Shown piece by piece: positions 1 to 7,244 of a stretch of DNA of 31,868 nt; position 1 is the stretch's first letter; the number at the start of each line of letters is the position of its first letter. Source of the stretch: JBCBKZ01 sp039026975. Its GTDB lineage: Bacteria; Bacteroidota; Bacteroidia; J057. Under the pieces are notes generated by a model that made no database searches, was not told where the DNA came from, and saw only the letters and a program-made list of their open reading frames with translations. The translations under genes were made by a program, and so were the position numbers. The stretch spans positions 1 through 31,868 of the forward strand of contig JBCCLI010000019.1 in the NCBI GenBank assembly GCA_039026975.1, read 5' to 3'.

Positions 1-10
1 AAAAGGGTGC

Positions 11-41
11 TTGACTGGTTAAGAATTACCTATTACATTTG
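11..41 (+). promoter_or_regulatory. Bacteroidota-type promoter of the tRNA-Glu gene
   Basis: A TACATTTG box at 34-41 matches the Bacteroidota -7 consensus TAnnTTTG at every fixed position. A TTGA at 11-14 lies about 20 bases upstream, close to the TTTG -33 element. Transcription would start near 48, about 14 bases before the tRNA. No start site has been measured. Confidence 0.55.
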
Positions 42-61
42 CACTCACATTTTCTAAAAGT

Positions 62-133
62 GTCCCGTTCGTCTAGCGGTTAGGACTCCAGATTTTCATT
101 CTGGCAACAGGGGTTCGATTCCCCTACGGGATG
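62..133 (+). tRNA. tRNA-Glu (anticodon UUC)
   Basis: The 72-base cloverleaf has acceptor arms at 62-68 and 126-132, closed by a terminal G-U pair. The anticodon stem CCAGA/TCTGG encloses the loop TTTTCAT, which gives anticodon TTC. The T-arm is AGGGG TTCGATT CCCCT, and G133 is the discriminator base. The start GTCCCGTTCGTCTAGCGG is typical of bacterial tRNA-Glu. A complete CCA is not encoded (GCA follows the stem), so CCA is presumably added after transcription. Confidence 0.97.
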
Positions 134-140
134 CAAGAAA

Positions 141-170
141 GTCTCAGCATTATGCTGAGGCTTTTTTTAT
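141..170 (+). terminator. Rho-independent terminator after tRNA-Glu
   Basis: CTCAGCA at 143-149 and TGCTGAG at 153-159 form a stem with a 3-base loop. The stem is extended by outer pairs and followed by seven T at 162-168. It sits 8 bases after the tRNA and ends its transcript before the toxin-antitoxin module. Confidence 0.9.
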
Positions 171-243
171 TTTGAATCTTTAATGTACGCAGGGCTCAAA
201 CAGAAATCGGCATATTTTCGTATTTTCAGGAAAAGAATGTAAG

Positions 244-447
244 ATGACGGCTATTCAGCTATACAACCAGATTCAAAAACTTCCGGAAGAGATGCAGGAG
301 AAGGTGGCTCAGTATGTAGAGAAATTACTTTCCGAAAGTACCCCTAAGTCTTCTAGTAAAGAAAGAACTCCTGGACTAGCCAAAGGAATGATCGTCATGA
401 AGGATAATTTCGATGACCCTATAGAAGGATTTGAGCCCTATATGTAA
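244..447 (+). CDS. DUF2281/VapB-type antitoxin of a VapC module
   Basis: This 67-residue protein is probably the antitoxin that neutralises the PIN toxin encoded immediately downstream. Residues 1-30 form a predicted amphipathic helix of the DUF2281 kind (start MTAIQLYNQIQKLPEEM). The tail GLAKGMIVMKDNFDDP...GFEPYM matches the conserved C-terminus of DUF2281/VapB-like proteins, which in known complexes wraps around the toxin active site. Its stop codon shares one base with the toxin start (TAATG), a typical translationally coupled toxin-antitoxin arrangement. Binding of its own promoter is expected from related systems but no operator was recognised. Confidence 0.85.
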   Translation: MTAIQLYNQIQKLPEEMQEKVAQYVEKLLSESTPKSSSKERTPGLAKGMIVMKDNFDDPIEGFEPYM

Positions 448-836
448 TGGATCTATTACTAGATACTCATGCCATAATTTGGTTTATCCTGGATGATCCC
501 CAACTCCCTAAAAAAACAAAGAATCTTATTAAGGATACCGATAATCGGGTTTGTGTAAGTATTGCTTCCTATTGGGAATTGAGTATAAAATTTGCATTAG
601 GTAGGTTCGAATTTGCAGATACCTTAGAAGAAATCTTTGATATTATCACACGCTCAGATCTAGAACTCTTACAAATTTCACCTAAACATCTTCTACGTGT
701 GGCTACTCTGAAACACCATCACAAAGACCCATTTGACCGACTCATCATTGGGCAAGCATTAGAAGAAAATATGGCCTTAGTAAGTAAAGACAGACAATTT
801 AAAAAGTATAAGGGGTTGGATATGCTTTGGGAATAA
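447..836 (+). CDS. VapC-like PIN-domain toxin ribonuclease
   Basis: This 129-residue protein is a type II toxin of the PIN family, expected to cut RNA (commonly tRNA or rRNA in VapC relatives) using Mg2+. The acidic active site is complete: D6 in LLLDTHA, E44 in SYWE, D94 and D97 in HHKDPFDR, and D115 in VSKDRQF. Length and motif order match the subgroup usually annotated as type II toxin-antitoxin PIN toxins. The start codon is fixed by the one-base overlap with the antitoxin. No sign of inactivation is visible. The RNA target cannot be read from the sequence. Confidence 0.92.
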   Translation: MDLLLDTHAIIWFILDDPQLPKKTKNLIKDTDNRVCVSIASYWELSIKFALGRFEFADTLEEIFDIITRSDLELLQISPKHLLRVATLKHHHKDPFDRLIIGQALEENMALVSKDRQFKKYKGLDMLWE

Positions 837-842
837 TGACTT

Positions 843-873
843 CAACTCCGTACGTCCAGGACATACGGAGTTG
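843..873. terminator. Hairpin between convergent genes, possible bidirectional terminator
   Basis: A perfect 10-bp inverted repeat, CAACTCCGTA at 843-852 and TACGGAGTTG at 864-873, lies between the toxin stop (836) and the end of the convergent gene at 896. Neither side has a good T-run, so termination is inferred mainly from position. Confidence 0.45.
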
Positions 874-895
874 AGATAATTCTGCCTTTAGATTT

Positions 896-1876
896 CTATC
901 GGTATGTCTCCAACATCTGCTGCTGCTCTTTTATCGCTTCTACAAACTCTCCTTTCAGTCTGCTGACAAGCTCTGCTACGGGAATGGAATCCGTCACAGT
1001 AGCCACGCCCTGTCCGGCTGACCAAATGGTCTTCCATGCTTTAGCCTCTGCCTGAGCGGCATCCAATTCTTTCCCAAAGTCTATCTTGGCCTTTTTATCC
1101 CACATGTCTCTCGTAATACCCATGGCTTCCAGGCTGGGACGAAGGAAATTGGCGTTTACCCCTGAGACCACGGCAGTATAAACTATGTCCTGGGTACCGG
1201 ACTCAATGATCATATTTCGGTATCCTTCATCTGCCTTGCTTTCATCCACATTAATGAAGCGTGTCCCCATATAGGCTAGATCTGCTCCTATTTGCATGGA
1301 AGAGGCAATGTCTCGTCCGTTACTCAAGCATCCACTCAACAGAATGGTCCCATCAAACATACTACGAACTTCCTGTACAAAAGGCATAGGATGCAAGGTG
1401 CCCGCATGACCACCAGCGCCAGCAGCTACACAAATCAGTCCATCTACCCCTGCATCGGCTGCTTTAGCAGCGTGTCTCAGGTTGATGACATCATGAAATA
1501 CCAGCCCACCATAGCTATGGACAGCATCTATCACCTTGGAAACGGCTCCCAGTGAGGTTATGACAATAGGCACCTTGTGCTTTACACAGACTTCTAGATC
1601 TGCTTGTAAACGTGGGTTGGTTTGATGGACGATCAGATTTACGCCATAGGGAGCAGCAGGCTTGCCATTCTCTTGGGTATATCCATCCAGGGCAGTTTCT
1701 ATTTCTGTCAGCCACTGGTCAAAGCCTTCAGTGGTCCTGTGGTTTAAGGCAGGGAAGGTTCCTACCACGCCACTTTTACAGGTCTCAATCACCAACTTAG
1801 GGCCAGAAATCAAAAACATAGGGGCCGCTACTGCGGGTAGCGACAGGTCATTCATAAAAGGATGCTTATTGGTCAT
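896..1876 (-). CDS. Nitronate monooxygenase (2-nitropropane dioxygenase) family FMN enzyme
   Basis: This 326-residue TIM-barrel flavoprotein belongs to the nitronate monooxygenase family, which oxidises alkyl nitronates such as propionate-3-nitronate using FMN and O2. The N-terminal strand VAAPMFLISGP (residues 16-26), the motif AAGAGGHAGT (151-160) with the likely catalytic His157, and the phosphate-binding GTRFI segment (205-209) are all present. Length is normal. ATG at 1876 is chosen; M8 is a possible later start. There is no signal peptide, so it is cytosolic. Family members also include enoyl reductases and other FMN enzymes, so the substrate is uncertain. Confidence 0.85.
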   Translation of the reverse strand: MTNKHPFMNDLSLPAVAAPMFLISGPKLVIETCKSGVVGTFPALNHRTTEGFDQWLTEIETALDGYTQENGKPAAPYGVNLIVHQTNPRLQADLEVCVKHKVPIVITSLGAVSKVIDAVHSYGGLVFHDVINLRHAAKAADAGVDGLICVAAGAGGHAGTLHPMPFVQEVRSMFDGTILLSGCLSNGRDIASSMQIGADLAYMGTRFINVDESKADEGYRNMIIESGTQDIVYTAVVSGVNANFLRPSLEAMGITRDMWDKKAKIDFGKELDAAQAEAKAWKTIWSAGQGVATVTDSIPVAELVSRLKGEFVEAIKEQQQMLETYR

Positions 1877-1957
1877 AGGATGAGGGAAATTTTAGTATCG
1901 ATTAAAATTAATTGTTGGAAGTAGTAAGATATGGGTCTAACTAAACTCACGCTTACC

Positions 1958-1971
1958 AATTACTAGTAATT
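1958..1971. promoter_or_regulatory. 14-bp palindrome upstream of the nitronate monooxygenase gene
   Basis: AATTACTAGTAATT is a perfect palindrome 82-95 bases upstream of the minus-strand start at 1876. Its size and place suit a dimeric repressor or activator site. No regulator gene of an obvious matching family is adjacent. Confidence 0.3.
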
Positions 1972-2032
1972 TTTGATTTCCCTTGACGTGACCTACTCTT
2001 TATTCCTTACAAATTTGGGTAGGAAGGCTTTC

Positions 2033-2046
2033 TAACATGCATGTTA
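2033..2046. promoter_or_regulatory. 14-bp palindrome TAACATGCATGTTA
   Basis: A second perfect palindrome in the same intergenic region, 75 bases from the first, immediately precedes the hairpin at 2054-2085. It could be an operator or part of a small transcript. Nothing in the sequence decides between these. Confidence 0.3.
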
Positions 2047-2053
2047 CTAAATT

Positions 2054-2085
2054 ATTGGGAAGAAAATCCCCAATTTATTTTTTTC
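2054..2085 (+). terminator. Terminator-like hairpin without an upstream plus-strand gene
   Basis: ATTGGG (2054-2059) and CCCAAT (2068-2073) form a 6-bp stem followed by TTATTTTTTT. The T-run follows only in the plus direction, yet both flanking genes are on the minus strand. It may end a small RNA, or be chance. Confidence 0.4.
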
Positions 2086-2159
2086 CTTTATGCTTGGCCT
2101 ATGGATAAACAGTAAATACTTACCCATCCAGCTACTAATTTAGGGGGGGTAATATATAC

Positions 2160-3701
2160 TTACCCTTTCCCCTTAGTTAATTCTCCATCTACCATCCTCC
2201 ATATATCCAGTGGATTGGAATGCTTAAGAGCAGCTGGAAGCAATGCATCAGGGTAGCCTTGGTAACAGACCGGTCTAGCAAATCGCTTAATGGCATTAGT
2301 CCCTACTGAAGTAGAGCTAGGGGCGGTAGTAGCTGGATAAGGACCTCCGTGAACCATGGAATCACATACTTCTACACCCGTAGGGTATCCATTGAGAATG
2401 ACCCTTCCTACTTTCTGCTCAAGTATGTTGAAGAGTTCCCCAAATTCTTCCAGGTCTTTTTCCGTAGCGTGAACAGTGGCTGTCAAATGCCCTCTTAGCC
2501 TATTAGCTGCCTGTAGGATATCTGCCTTCTGCTGATAAGTGATCAGAATACTGGAAGGACCAAATACTTCCTCTTCTAATTCTTCCTCCTTGAGAAAGGT
2601 ATTTATATCTGTGTGAAAGACTTGGGATACGGCCTGATTAGGCGCTTGCTCAGATTTCCCCTCAGCTAAGCTTTTTACCTCATGCAGACCCGCCAGCCGA
2701 ATTCTTCCCTCATCATATGCTTGTTTAATCCCTGAGGTGAGCATGGTAGTAGCCGCCGTCTGGCTGATGTTCTCTGATAAAGCCTTGAGGAAAGTATCAG
2801 AACTTTTACCCTTGCTAATAAAGGTCAGTCCAGGATTAGTACAGAACTGTCCTACGCCTAGATTGATAGAACCTGCCATCCCTTCGGCTATCCGTTGAGC
2901 TCTTTCTTCCATAGCATCCGGAAGAATGAAGACAGGATTAGTACTACCCATTTCAGCAAATACGGGGATGGGCTCAGGTCGAGCATTGGCATGTGCCCAA
3001 ATGGCTTGCCCTCCCTTGAATGAGCCTGTGAAGCCTACTGCTTTAAGGCCGGGATGTTTGACCAGATATTCTCCTACCTCGTAAGAATTTCCTTGAAGAA
3101 GGCTAAAAGTTCCTTCTGGCATCCCGGTTTCTTTGGCCGCTTTCAGAATAGCGCCCGCTACCATCTCAGCAGTTCCAGGGTGGGCAGGATGCCCCTTCAC
3201 GATCACCGGACAACCCGCTGCCAATGCAGAAGCGGTGTCTCCTCCTGCTGTGGAAAAGGCCAAGGGAAAATTACTAGCCCCAAATACAGCAACAGGCCCA
3301 AAGGGCTGAAGAACATGTCTGATATCTACTTTAGGGAAAGGGGTTCTTTCAGGTATGGGGGTATCTATGCGTGCATCTACCCATGAACCTTCCCTAACTA
3401 CTCTGGCAAACAGCCGAAGCTGATTCACTGTTCTTCCTCTTTCCCCTGTCAGGCGTCCATGTGGCAAGGCAGTTTCTAGGTGGCACCTTTCTATGAGCGC
3501 TTCTCCTAGGTTTTCGATTTCTGTAGCTGCCTGCGCTAGGAACTTGGCTTTCTCCTCCGGACTCTTCTTTCTGTATACCTGAAAAGCATTTACCGCTTGC
3601 TGGACTACCTCATCTATTTGTTGGGCATCCGCATTCACAAAGTTCCCATCCAATAATTGATTATCAATAGGGCTGACAGCCTGAAATGTTTTGTTTATCA
3701 T
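2160..3701 (-). CDS. Aldehyde dehydrogenase, alpha-ketoglutarate-semialdehyde dehydrogenase type
   Basis: This 513-residue NAD(P)+-dependent aldehyde dehydrogenase is of the subgroup that oxidises 2,5-dioxopentanoate (alpha-ketoglutarate semialdehyde), a step in sugar-acid and hydroxyproline breakdown. All family residues are present: N144 in GASNFPLAFS, K169 in VIVKGHP, E250 in FAEMGSTNP and the catalytic C287 in GVGQFCTNPG. The start is placed at the ATG at 3701 (MINKTFQAVSPID) because this matches the usual N-terminus. The open frame runs 41 codons further upstream into the end of the GrpB gene, with non-homologous residues. The ALDH assignment is firm; the exact substrate is inferred from overall resemblance. 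Confidence 0.88.
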   Translation of the reverse strand: MINKTFQAVSPIDNQLLDGNFVNADAQQIDEVVQQAVNAFQVYRKKSPEEKAKFLAQAATEIENLGEALIERCHLETALPHGRLTGERGRTVNQLRLFARVVREGSWVDARIDTPIPERTPFPKVDIRHVLQPFGPVAVFGASNFPLAFSTAGGDTASALAAGCPVIVKGHPAHPGTAEMVAGAILKAAKETGMPEGTFSLLQGNSYEVGEYLVKHPGLKAVGFTGSFKGGQAIWAHANARPEPIPVFAEMGSTNPVFILPDAMEERAQRIAEGMAGSINLGVGQFCTNPGLTFISKGKSSDTFLKALSENISQTAATTMLTSGIKQAYDEGRIRLAGLHEVKSLAEGKSEQAPNQAVSQVFHTDINTFLKEEELEEEVFGPSSILITYQQKADILQAANRLRGHLTATVHATEKDLEEFGELFNILEQKVGRVILNGYPTGVEVCDSMVHGGPYPATTAPSSTSVGTNAIKRFARPVCYQGYPDALLPAALKHSNPLDIWRMVDGELTKGKG

Positions 3702-3769
3702 GTTTAAGGAGAATAATTGAGGTGAAGTAGCAATGGAAGAGAGGCAGGTAGGGTAATATTCTACTTGAA

Positions 3770-4327
3770 TTAGCATGCAAACGTAAAAGCTGGCCCTGGA
3801 AACCAGCCTATTTCTTGACTCCACACCCTGGCTTTCATGAGAATAGCATGAATGGTGGGTGCCTTCTGCTCTACATAGGTATGGGGTTGATCCTGGTATT
3901 CCTGTGCGAGTAGTTGCTTTAGCTGGCCGTACTCGCTAGCTTCCACTGGATGGGTACGCAAATAATCTCTGAACAAAAGCGCTTCCTGCTCAGCGTAACT
4001 TCCTGCCTGCCGTACATGAATGTGGGTTCTCCTGGTCCCAGGCTTTTCTCTAAAATACCGCTTAGTTAAATCAGGATTATTCTCCCTGAATACAAATCCT
4101 AACCCAGTAAGAGGGATACGAAATGCCTCCAATTGCTGCAAATCCGCTACAGATATTTGGACATCTACTATCGGTTTAGCTGATAGGCCTTCTACAGCGG
4201 TAGATCCTATGTGGTCTATTCGTAAGGCTACTTCTCCCAGACTAGCCTTGAGGTCCTCCCCCAGGTGGTCAAACCAGTTTTCCCATTCTGGATCATAAGG
4301 AAGGACTACGATCTTTCTTTTGGTCAT
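3770..4327 (-). CDS. GrpB family protein (UPF0157)
   Basis: This 185-residue protein belongs to the GrpB/UPF0157 family, related to the nucleotidyltransferase fold; its cellular reaction is not settled. Visible family motifs are VVLPYDPEWENWF near the N-terminus, IDHIGSTAVEGLSAKPIVDVQ in the first third, and FREKPGTRRTHIHV in the middle. The ATG at 4327 is preferred: it begins the conserved region and leaves 20 bases to the preceding LytTR gene, whereas the longer reading from 4366 overlaps that gene. The short gap suggests it is the last gene of the signalling transcript, perhaps only by read-through. Confidence 0.85.
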   Translation of the reverse strand: MTKRKIVVLPYDPEWENWFDHLGEDLKASLGEVALRIDHIGSTAVEGLSAKPIVDVQISVADLQQLEAFRIPLTGLGFVFRENNPDLTKRYFREKPGTRRTHIHVRQAGSYAEQEALLFRDYLRTHPVEASEYGQLKQLLAQEYQDQPHTYVEQKAPTIHAILMKARVWSQEIGWFPGPAFTFAC

Positions 4328-4347
4328 GGAAGTAATGTAATGGTCAC

Positions 4348-5106
4348 TCACATCCCCGCAAACCATTCTTTAAATACGCTGACTTTCTCCCGGCTTACGA
4401 TAATGTCTTTCTCTGTTTCCACTTCCAGCCTCACTTTTAAGCGGCTATTGGAAAAGAGAACTACATCTTCTATGGAATTAATAGCCAGAATAAAGGAGCG
4501 ATTTACCCGAAAAAACTGTTGAGAAGACAGGAGATCTTCTAATTCTTCCAATTTATAATCAATGATGAACTTACGTTTCTCTCTGGTAATAAGGGTAACG
4601 GTTCTTCCTTCTGCTACAAAACAGGCGATCTCTTCCGCCTTGATAGACTGAATGTGGTTCCCCCTTTTTACCAAGAATCTATCTTTGGTTTTTTTCTGAG
4701 ATATTTTTTGAATGACAGAAGCCATATCAGTGGAGGGATGCAGCTGCTCTTTTAGACTTGCTACCTTAGCCAACGCATGGCTCACATCCAGGTAAGAAAT
4801 AGGTTTAAGAATGTAATCTATGCTGTTCACCTTAAATGCATCTATGGCATATTCATCAAAGGCAGTGATAAATATAACTGGTCGCTTTATCTCCACCTGG
4901 TTAAAAATGTCAAAGCTAATCCCATCTATAAGTTGGATATCCATAAAAATAAGGTCCAGCTCCTGCTGATGTTGGCCTAACCATTTTACAGCATCTTGAA
5001 CCTTAGTCAGACGAGCCATTATCTCTATATCTGGATCATGACGGAGGAGGAATTTTTCCAGTTTTTCTACTGCCAATGGCTCATCTTCTATAATGGCTAC
5101 CTTCAT
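4348..5106 (-). CDS. LytTR-family response regulator
   Basis: This 252-residue two-component regulator has a receiver domain (about 1-120) followed by a LytTR DNA-binding domain (about 145-250). The receiver has the acidic pair E7/D8, phosphoacceptor D56 (LIFMDIQL), T81 and K101 (YILKPI). The second domain shows the LytTR core, RFLVKRGNHIQSIKAEEI and later FFRVNRSFILAINSI. The ATGA overlap with the kinase-like gene upstream indicates translational coupling. LytTR proteins usually bind pairs of about 9-bp direct repeats one repeat per two helical turns; such a pair lies at 8759-8791, ahead of the first gene of the locus, and is the best candidate target. Phosphate would come from the intact kinase encoded at 6131-7177. 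Confidence 0.93.
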   Translation of the reverse strand: MKVAIIEDEPLAVEKLEKFLLRHDPDIEIMARLTKVQDAVKWLGQHQQELDLIFMDIQLIDGISFDIFNQVEIKRPVIFITAFDEYAIDAFKVNSIDYILKPISYLDVSHALAKVASLKEQLHPSTDMASVIQKISQKKTKDRFLVKRGNHIQSIKAEEIACFVAEGRTVTLITREKRKFIIDYKLEELEDLLSSQQFFRVNRSFILAINSIEDVVLFSNSRLKVRLEVETEKDIIVSREKVSVFKEWFAGM

Positions 5107-6134
5107 ACAACGGGTTCATTGATGAATAACTGGGGAATTCCTATCACTTTCTCCGGCCCCACTTCCCTGAAGAAAGGCTCACTATTTCCATAAATACGAT
5201 AGCTCTTCACTACATCTGTCAGGTTTTCCAGGCCGGACTGATGGGATAGTTTTTCTCTAGACTCAAAAGTGATGAGAATGTCTTTGGTATCTGTATACAG
5301 CCGAATAGGCAGAGGCTTATGAGCTGTAGGAATAGCATTTCTAATGATCTGCTCTATTATGGTCAAAATGGAGCCTGATACTATCCAAGGATCTCCCTCT
5401 ATGTCCTTCTCTAGTAGTACGTTCCTGTGAGGGAGGTGATTAAATAAATGGATCAACCTGTCCAGAATTCCCAATTCTTTCTCTAAAGAAATGAGTTCCT
5501 CTCCTTTACTCCCAAGAATGTATCTATAGACAGCAGAAAGGTGCCCTACCAAATCTGTAGCTTTCGCAGGATCATCATACATGTCCATAATCATAGCTTC
5601 AAAACTCTCAAAGAGCAGCTCCGCATTAATCCCTTTCTTAAACTGTCTGTAGTCTTCTTCCAGCCCCTCTTTTAGCTGTTTCTCTACCTGAAGCTTCTCC
5701 TGGTTCATCTTGAATAGGAATTGATGACTGACGTAAAGGGAAAAGTAGATCAGGTTTACGCACCCATAGACAGATCCAAAGACCATCAATTCCCTGTTAG
5801 AGGGGCTAAACCCTAATAATAGTTTATAGTATAGACCCACGCAAAGAATTACTAATAGGATGCAAACTGCTACCGTAAGGCCTGCCAGTACTATATATTG
5901 ATTGACTTCATGGATAGCGAAGCACCATTTCTCTGCCATCCTCCACATAATGATTGACACTTCCTGTATGATATAGGTTAGCCCTATGCAGAAAAATAAC
6001 TCTTGCCCTAGAAAATCAGCGGTTATCTGCTCCACATTATTATATATGAGCAGGATCAGCAAGTAGGCTATGGTCCCGCTAAGCAGGGGGCTCACGAGCC
6101 TGAAAACAGGTTTATGAATGATGTTATCAGTCAT
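5103..6134 (-). CDS. Degenerate LytS-like sensor kinase (probable pseudokinase)
   Basis: This 343-residue membrane protein has four predicted transmembrane segments (about 13-31, 42-62, 79-103, 115-137), a linker helix and a domain that aligns with the LytS/YehU-type His_kinase family. Where the family has the phospho-accepting motif SPHFLFNSLN, this protein has NAELLFESFE (170-179): P is replaced by A, H by E172, and both N by E. A candidate N-box Asn (N266 in IIRNAI) and a GLENL segment (301-305) remain, but the glycine-rich ATP lid is poor. It overlaps both neighbours by 4 nt, so it is made with an intact kinase and the regulator. It probably acts as a non-catalytic partner or sensor. The frame is open and the membrane part well kept, so a decaying pseudogene is less likely. 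Confidence 0.8.
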   Translation of the reverse strand: MTDNIIHKPVFRLVSPLLSGTIAYLLILLIYNNVEQITADFLGQELFFCIGLTYIIQEVSIIMWRMAEKWCFAIHEVNQYIVLAGLTVAVCILLVILCVGLYYKLLLGFSPSNRELMVFGSVYGCVNLIYFSLYVSHQFLFKMNQEKLQVEKQLKEGLEEDYRQFKKGINAELLFESFEAMIMDMYDDPAKATDLVGHLSAVYRYILGSKGEELISLEKELGILDRLIHLFNHLPHRNVLLEKDIEGDPWIVSGSILTIIEQIIRNAIPTAHKPLPIRLYTDTKDILITFESREKLSHQSGLENLTDVVKSYRIYGNSEPFFREVGPEKVIGIPQLFINEPVV

Positions 6135-7177
6135 ATGATTGGCAGCTTTACTGTAAAAAATTCTCCCTCATCTACCTTCACTTCCTTATTAGCTAAAATT
6201 CTGTACCGCTCTTGAATATTCGAGAGCCCTATCTGAAAAGAAGATGCATTTCCAGGGGCCTCTGTTATATTATTAGTTACCGAAATCCACTCATCCTGAG
6301 AAGCTATGTCCACTTGTAGAGGCTTTTCTATACTCATTTGATTATGCTTGACAGCATTCTCCACTAGCATTTGAAGGGTTAGAGGGGGAATGGTCTTCTG
6401 TAATACTTCATCCGGAATATCTATCCGCACAGACAAGGCCTCCTGGAAGCGTGTATGCAACAGGTACTGATAGGCCTGCACAAAACTTAATTCTTCCTGA
6501 AGGCTAACCCATGGCTTCTCATAACTGTCTAAGGTATACTGATAGAGTTTAGCCAGCTTCCGGATAAATTCTTCTGCCCTAACAGGATGAGTCTCTATCA
6601 GACTCGTAATTGCATTTAGGCTATTAAAGAGAAAGTGTGGGCTAAGCTGTGCTTTGAGGGCTGTTAGTTGTAAATCTATTTGCTGTCTTTCCACGCTTAG
6701 CCTGTCTATCTGCGCATTCGCATACTGGTTCCATGAGTAGAGGGCGAAATAAATAATGTGAAAAAGCAGCGTTAACACTAGCAATAAGATCCCCGTTTTT
6801 ATCAGTAGTTGGGTTTGCAGTTGAGCATCCGATACAGATACACCTGCTAGGAACCTGTATATGTAGAGCCCTAAAAGGATCATCAGTATGCCTAAGCTCA
6901 GTTGCACCAAGATTCCCACTAACAAGCGGACCCCTGCATGTTTCCGCCAAGGAATCCAGGTATTCAGGACCTTCATGGAGTAGGTAAACATATAGCTGAT
7001 GCCTATACCCACCACTATCAGAAGTAGTTTTTCCAGGCTACTAGGTTTTATACTTTCTCCTTCTCCATTTACAAACAGATACTGGAGAATGAGGAAGGCA
7101 ATCAACATCCCTGTTAAGGCTGTGAGTACAGACTTTTTCATAGGAGATAAGCTAAAAAGGGGTTGAGATTCCTTCAT
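6131..7177 (-). CDS. LytS/YehU-like sensor histidine kinase
   Basis: This 348-residue inner-membrane kinase is the likely phosphate donor for the LytTR regulator of the same operon. Four hydrophobic segments (about 16-36, 49-69, 84-108, 126-148) are followed by a linker helix and the His_kinase core. H181 lies in LKAQLSPHFLFNSLNA, the N-box is MLVENAVKHN (N274), and a G-box-like segment is IGLSNIQERY. No periplasmic or PAS sensor domain is visible, so sensing must be through the membrane segments or a partner, such as the pseudokinase or the exported repeat protein. ATG at 7177 lies inside the 3' arm of an inverted repeat (7172-7228), which may control its translation. Confidence 0.92.
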   Translation of the reverse strand: MKESQPLFSLSPMKKSVLTALTGMLIAFLILQYLFVNGEGESIKPSSLEKLLLIVVGIGISYMFTYSMKVLNTWIPWRKHAGVRLLVGILVQLSLGILMILLGLYIYRFLAGVSVSDAQLQTQLLIKTGILLLVLTLLFHIIYFALYSWNQYANAQIDRLSVERQQIDLQLTALKAQLSPHFLFNSLNAITSLIETHPVRAEEFIRKLAKLYQYTLDSYEKPWVSLQEELSFVQAYQYLLHTRFQEALSVRIDIPDEVLQKTIPPLTLQMLVENAVKHNQMSIEKPLQVDIASQDEWISVTNNITEAPGNASSFQIGLSNIQERYRILANKEVKVDEGEFFTVKLPII

Positions 7178-7228
7178 CTTATCAAGATACTCAATCTGTT
7201 AGATTTACGGCATCCTGATAAGATGAAG
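7172..7228 (-). promoter_or_regulatory. Inverted repeat covering the kinase start codon
   Basis: CTTCATCTTATCA (7172-7184) and TGATAAGATGAAG (7216-7228) are perfect 13-bp complements; after one A/C mismatch, three more pairs (GAT/ATC) extend the stem. In the minus-strand RNA the 3' arm contains the start codon (AAGATGAAG) of the kinase gene. This would fold into a strong stem hiding the initiation region, or serve as a DNA operator. There is no T-run after it, so it is not a plain terminator. Confidence 0.55.
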
Positions 7229-7244
7229 AAAAAGTTAGTATGGG

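Noticed and set aside
3702..3824. 41-codon N-terminal extension of the aldehyde dehydrogenase
   Set aside because: It overlaps the end of the GrpB gene and has no homology-like features; ATG 3701 matches the family start.
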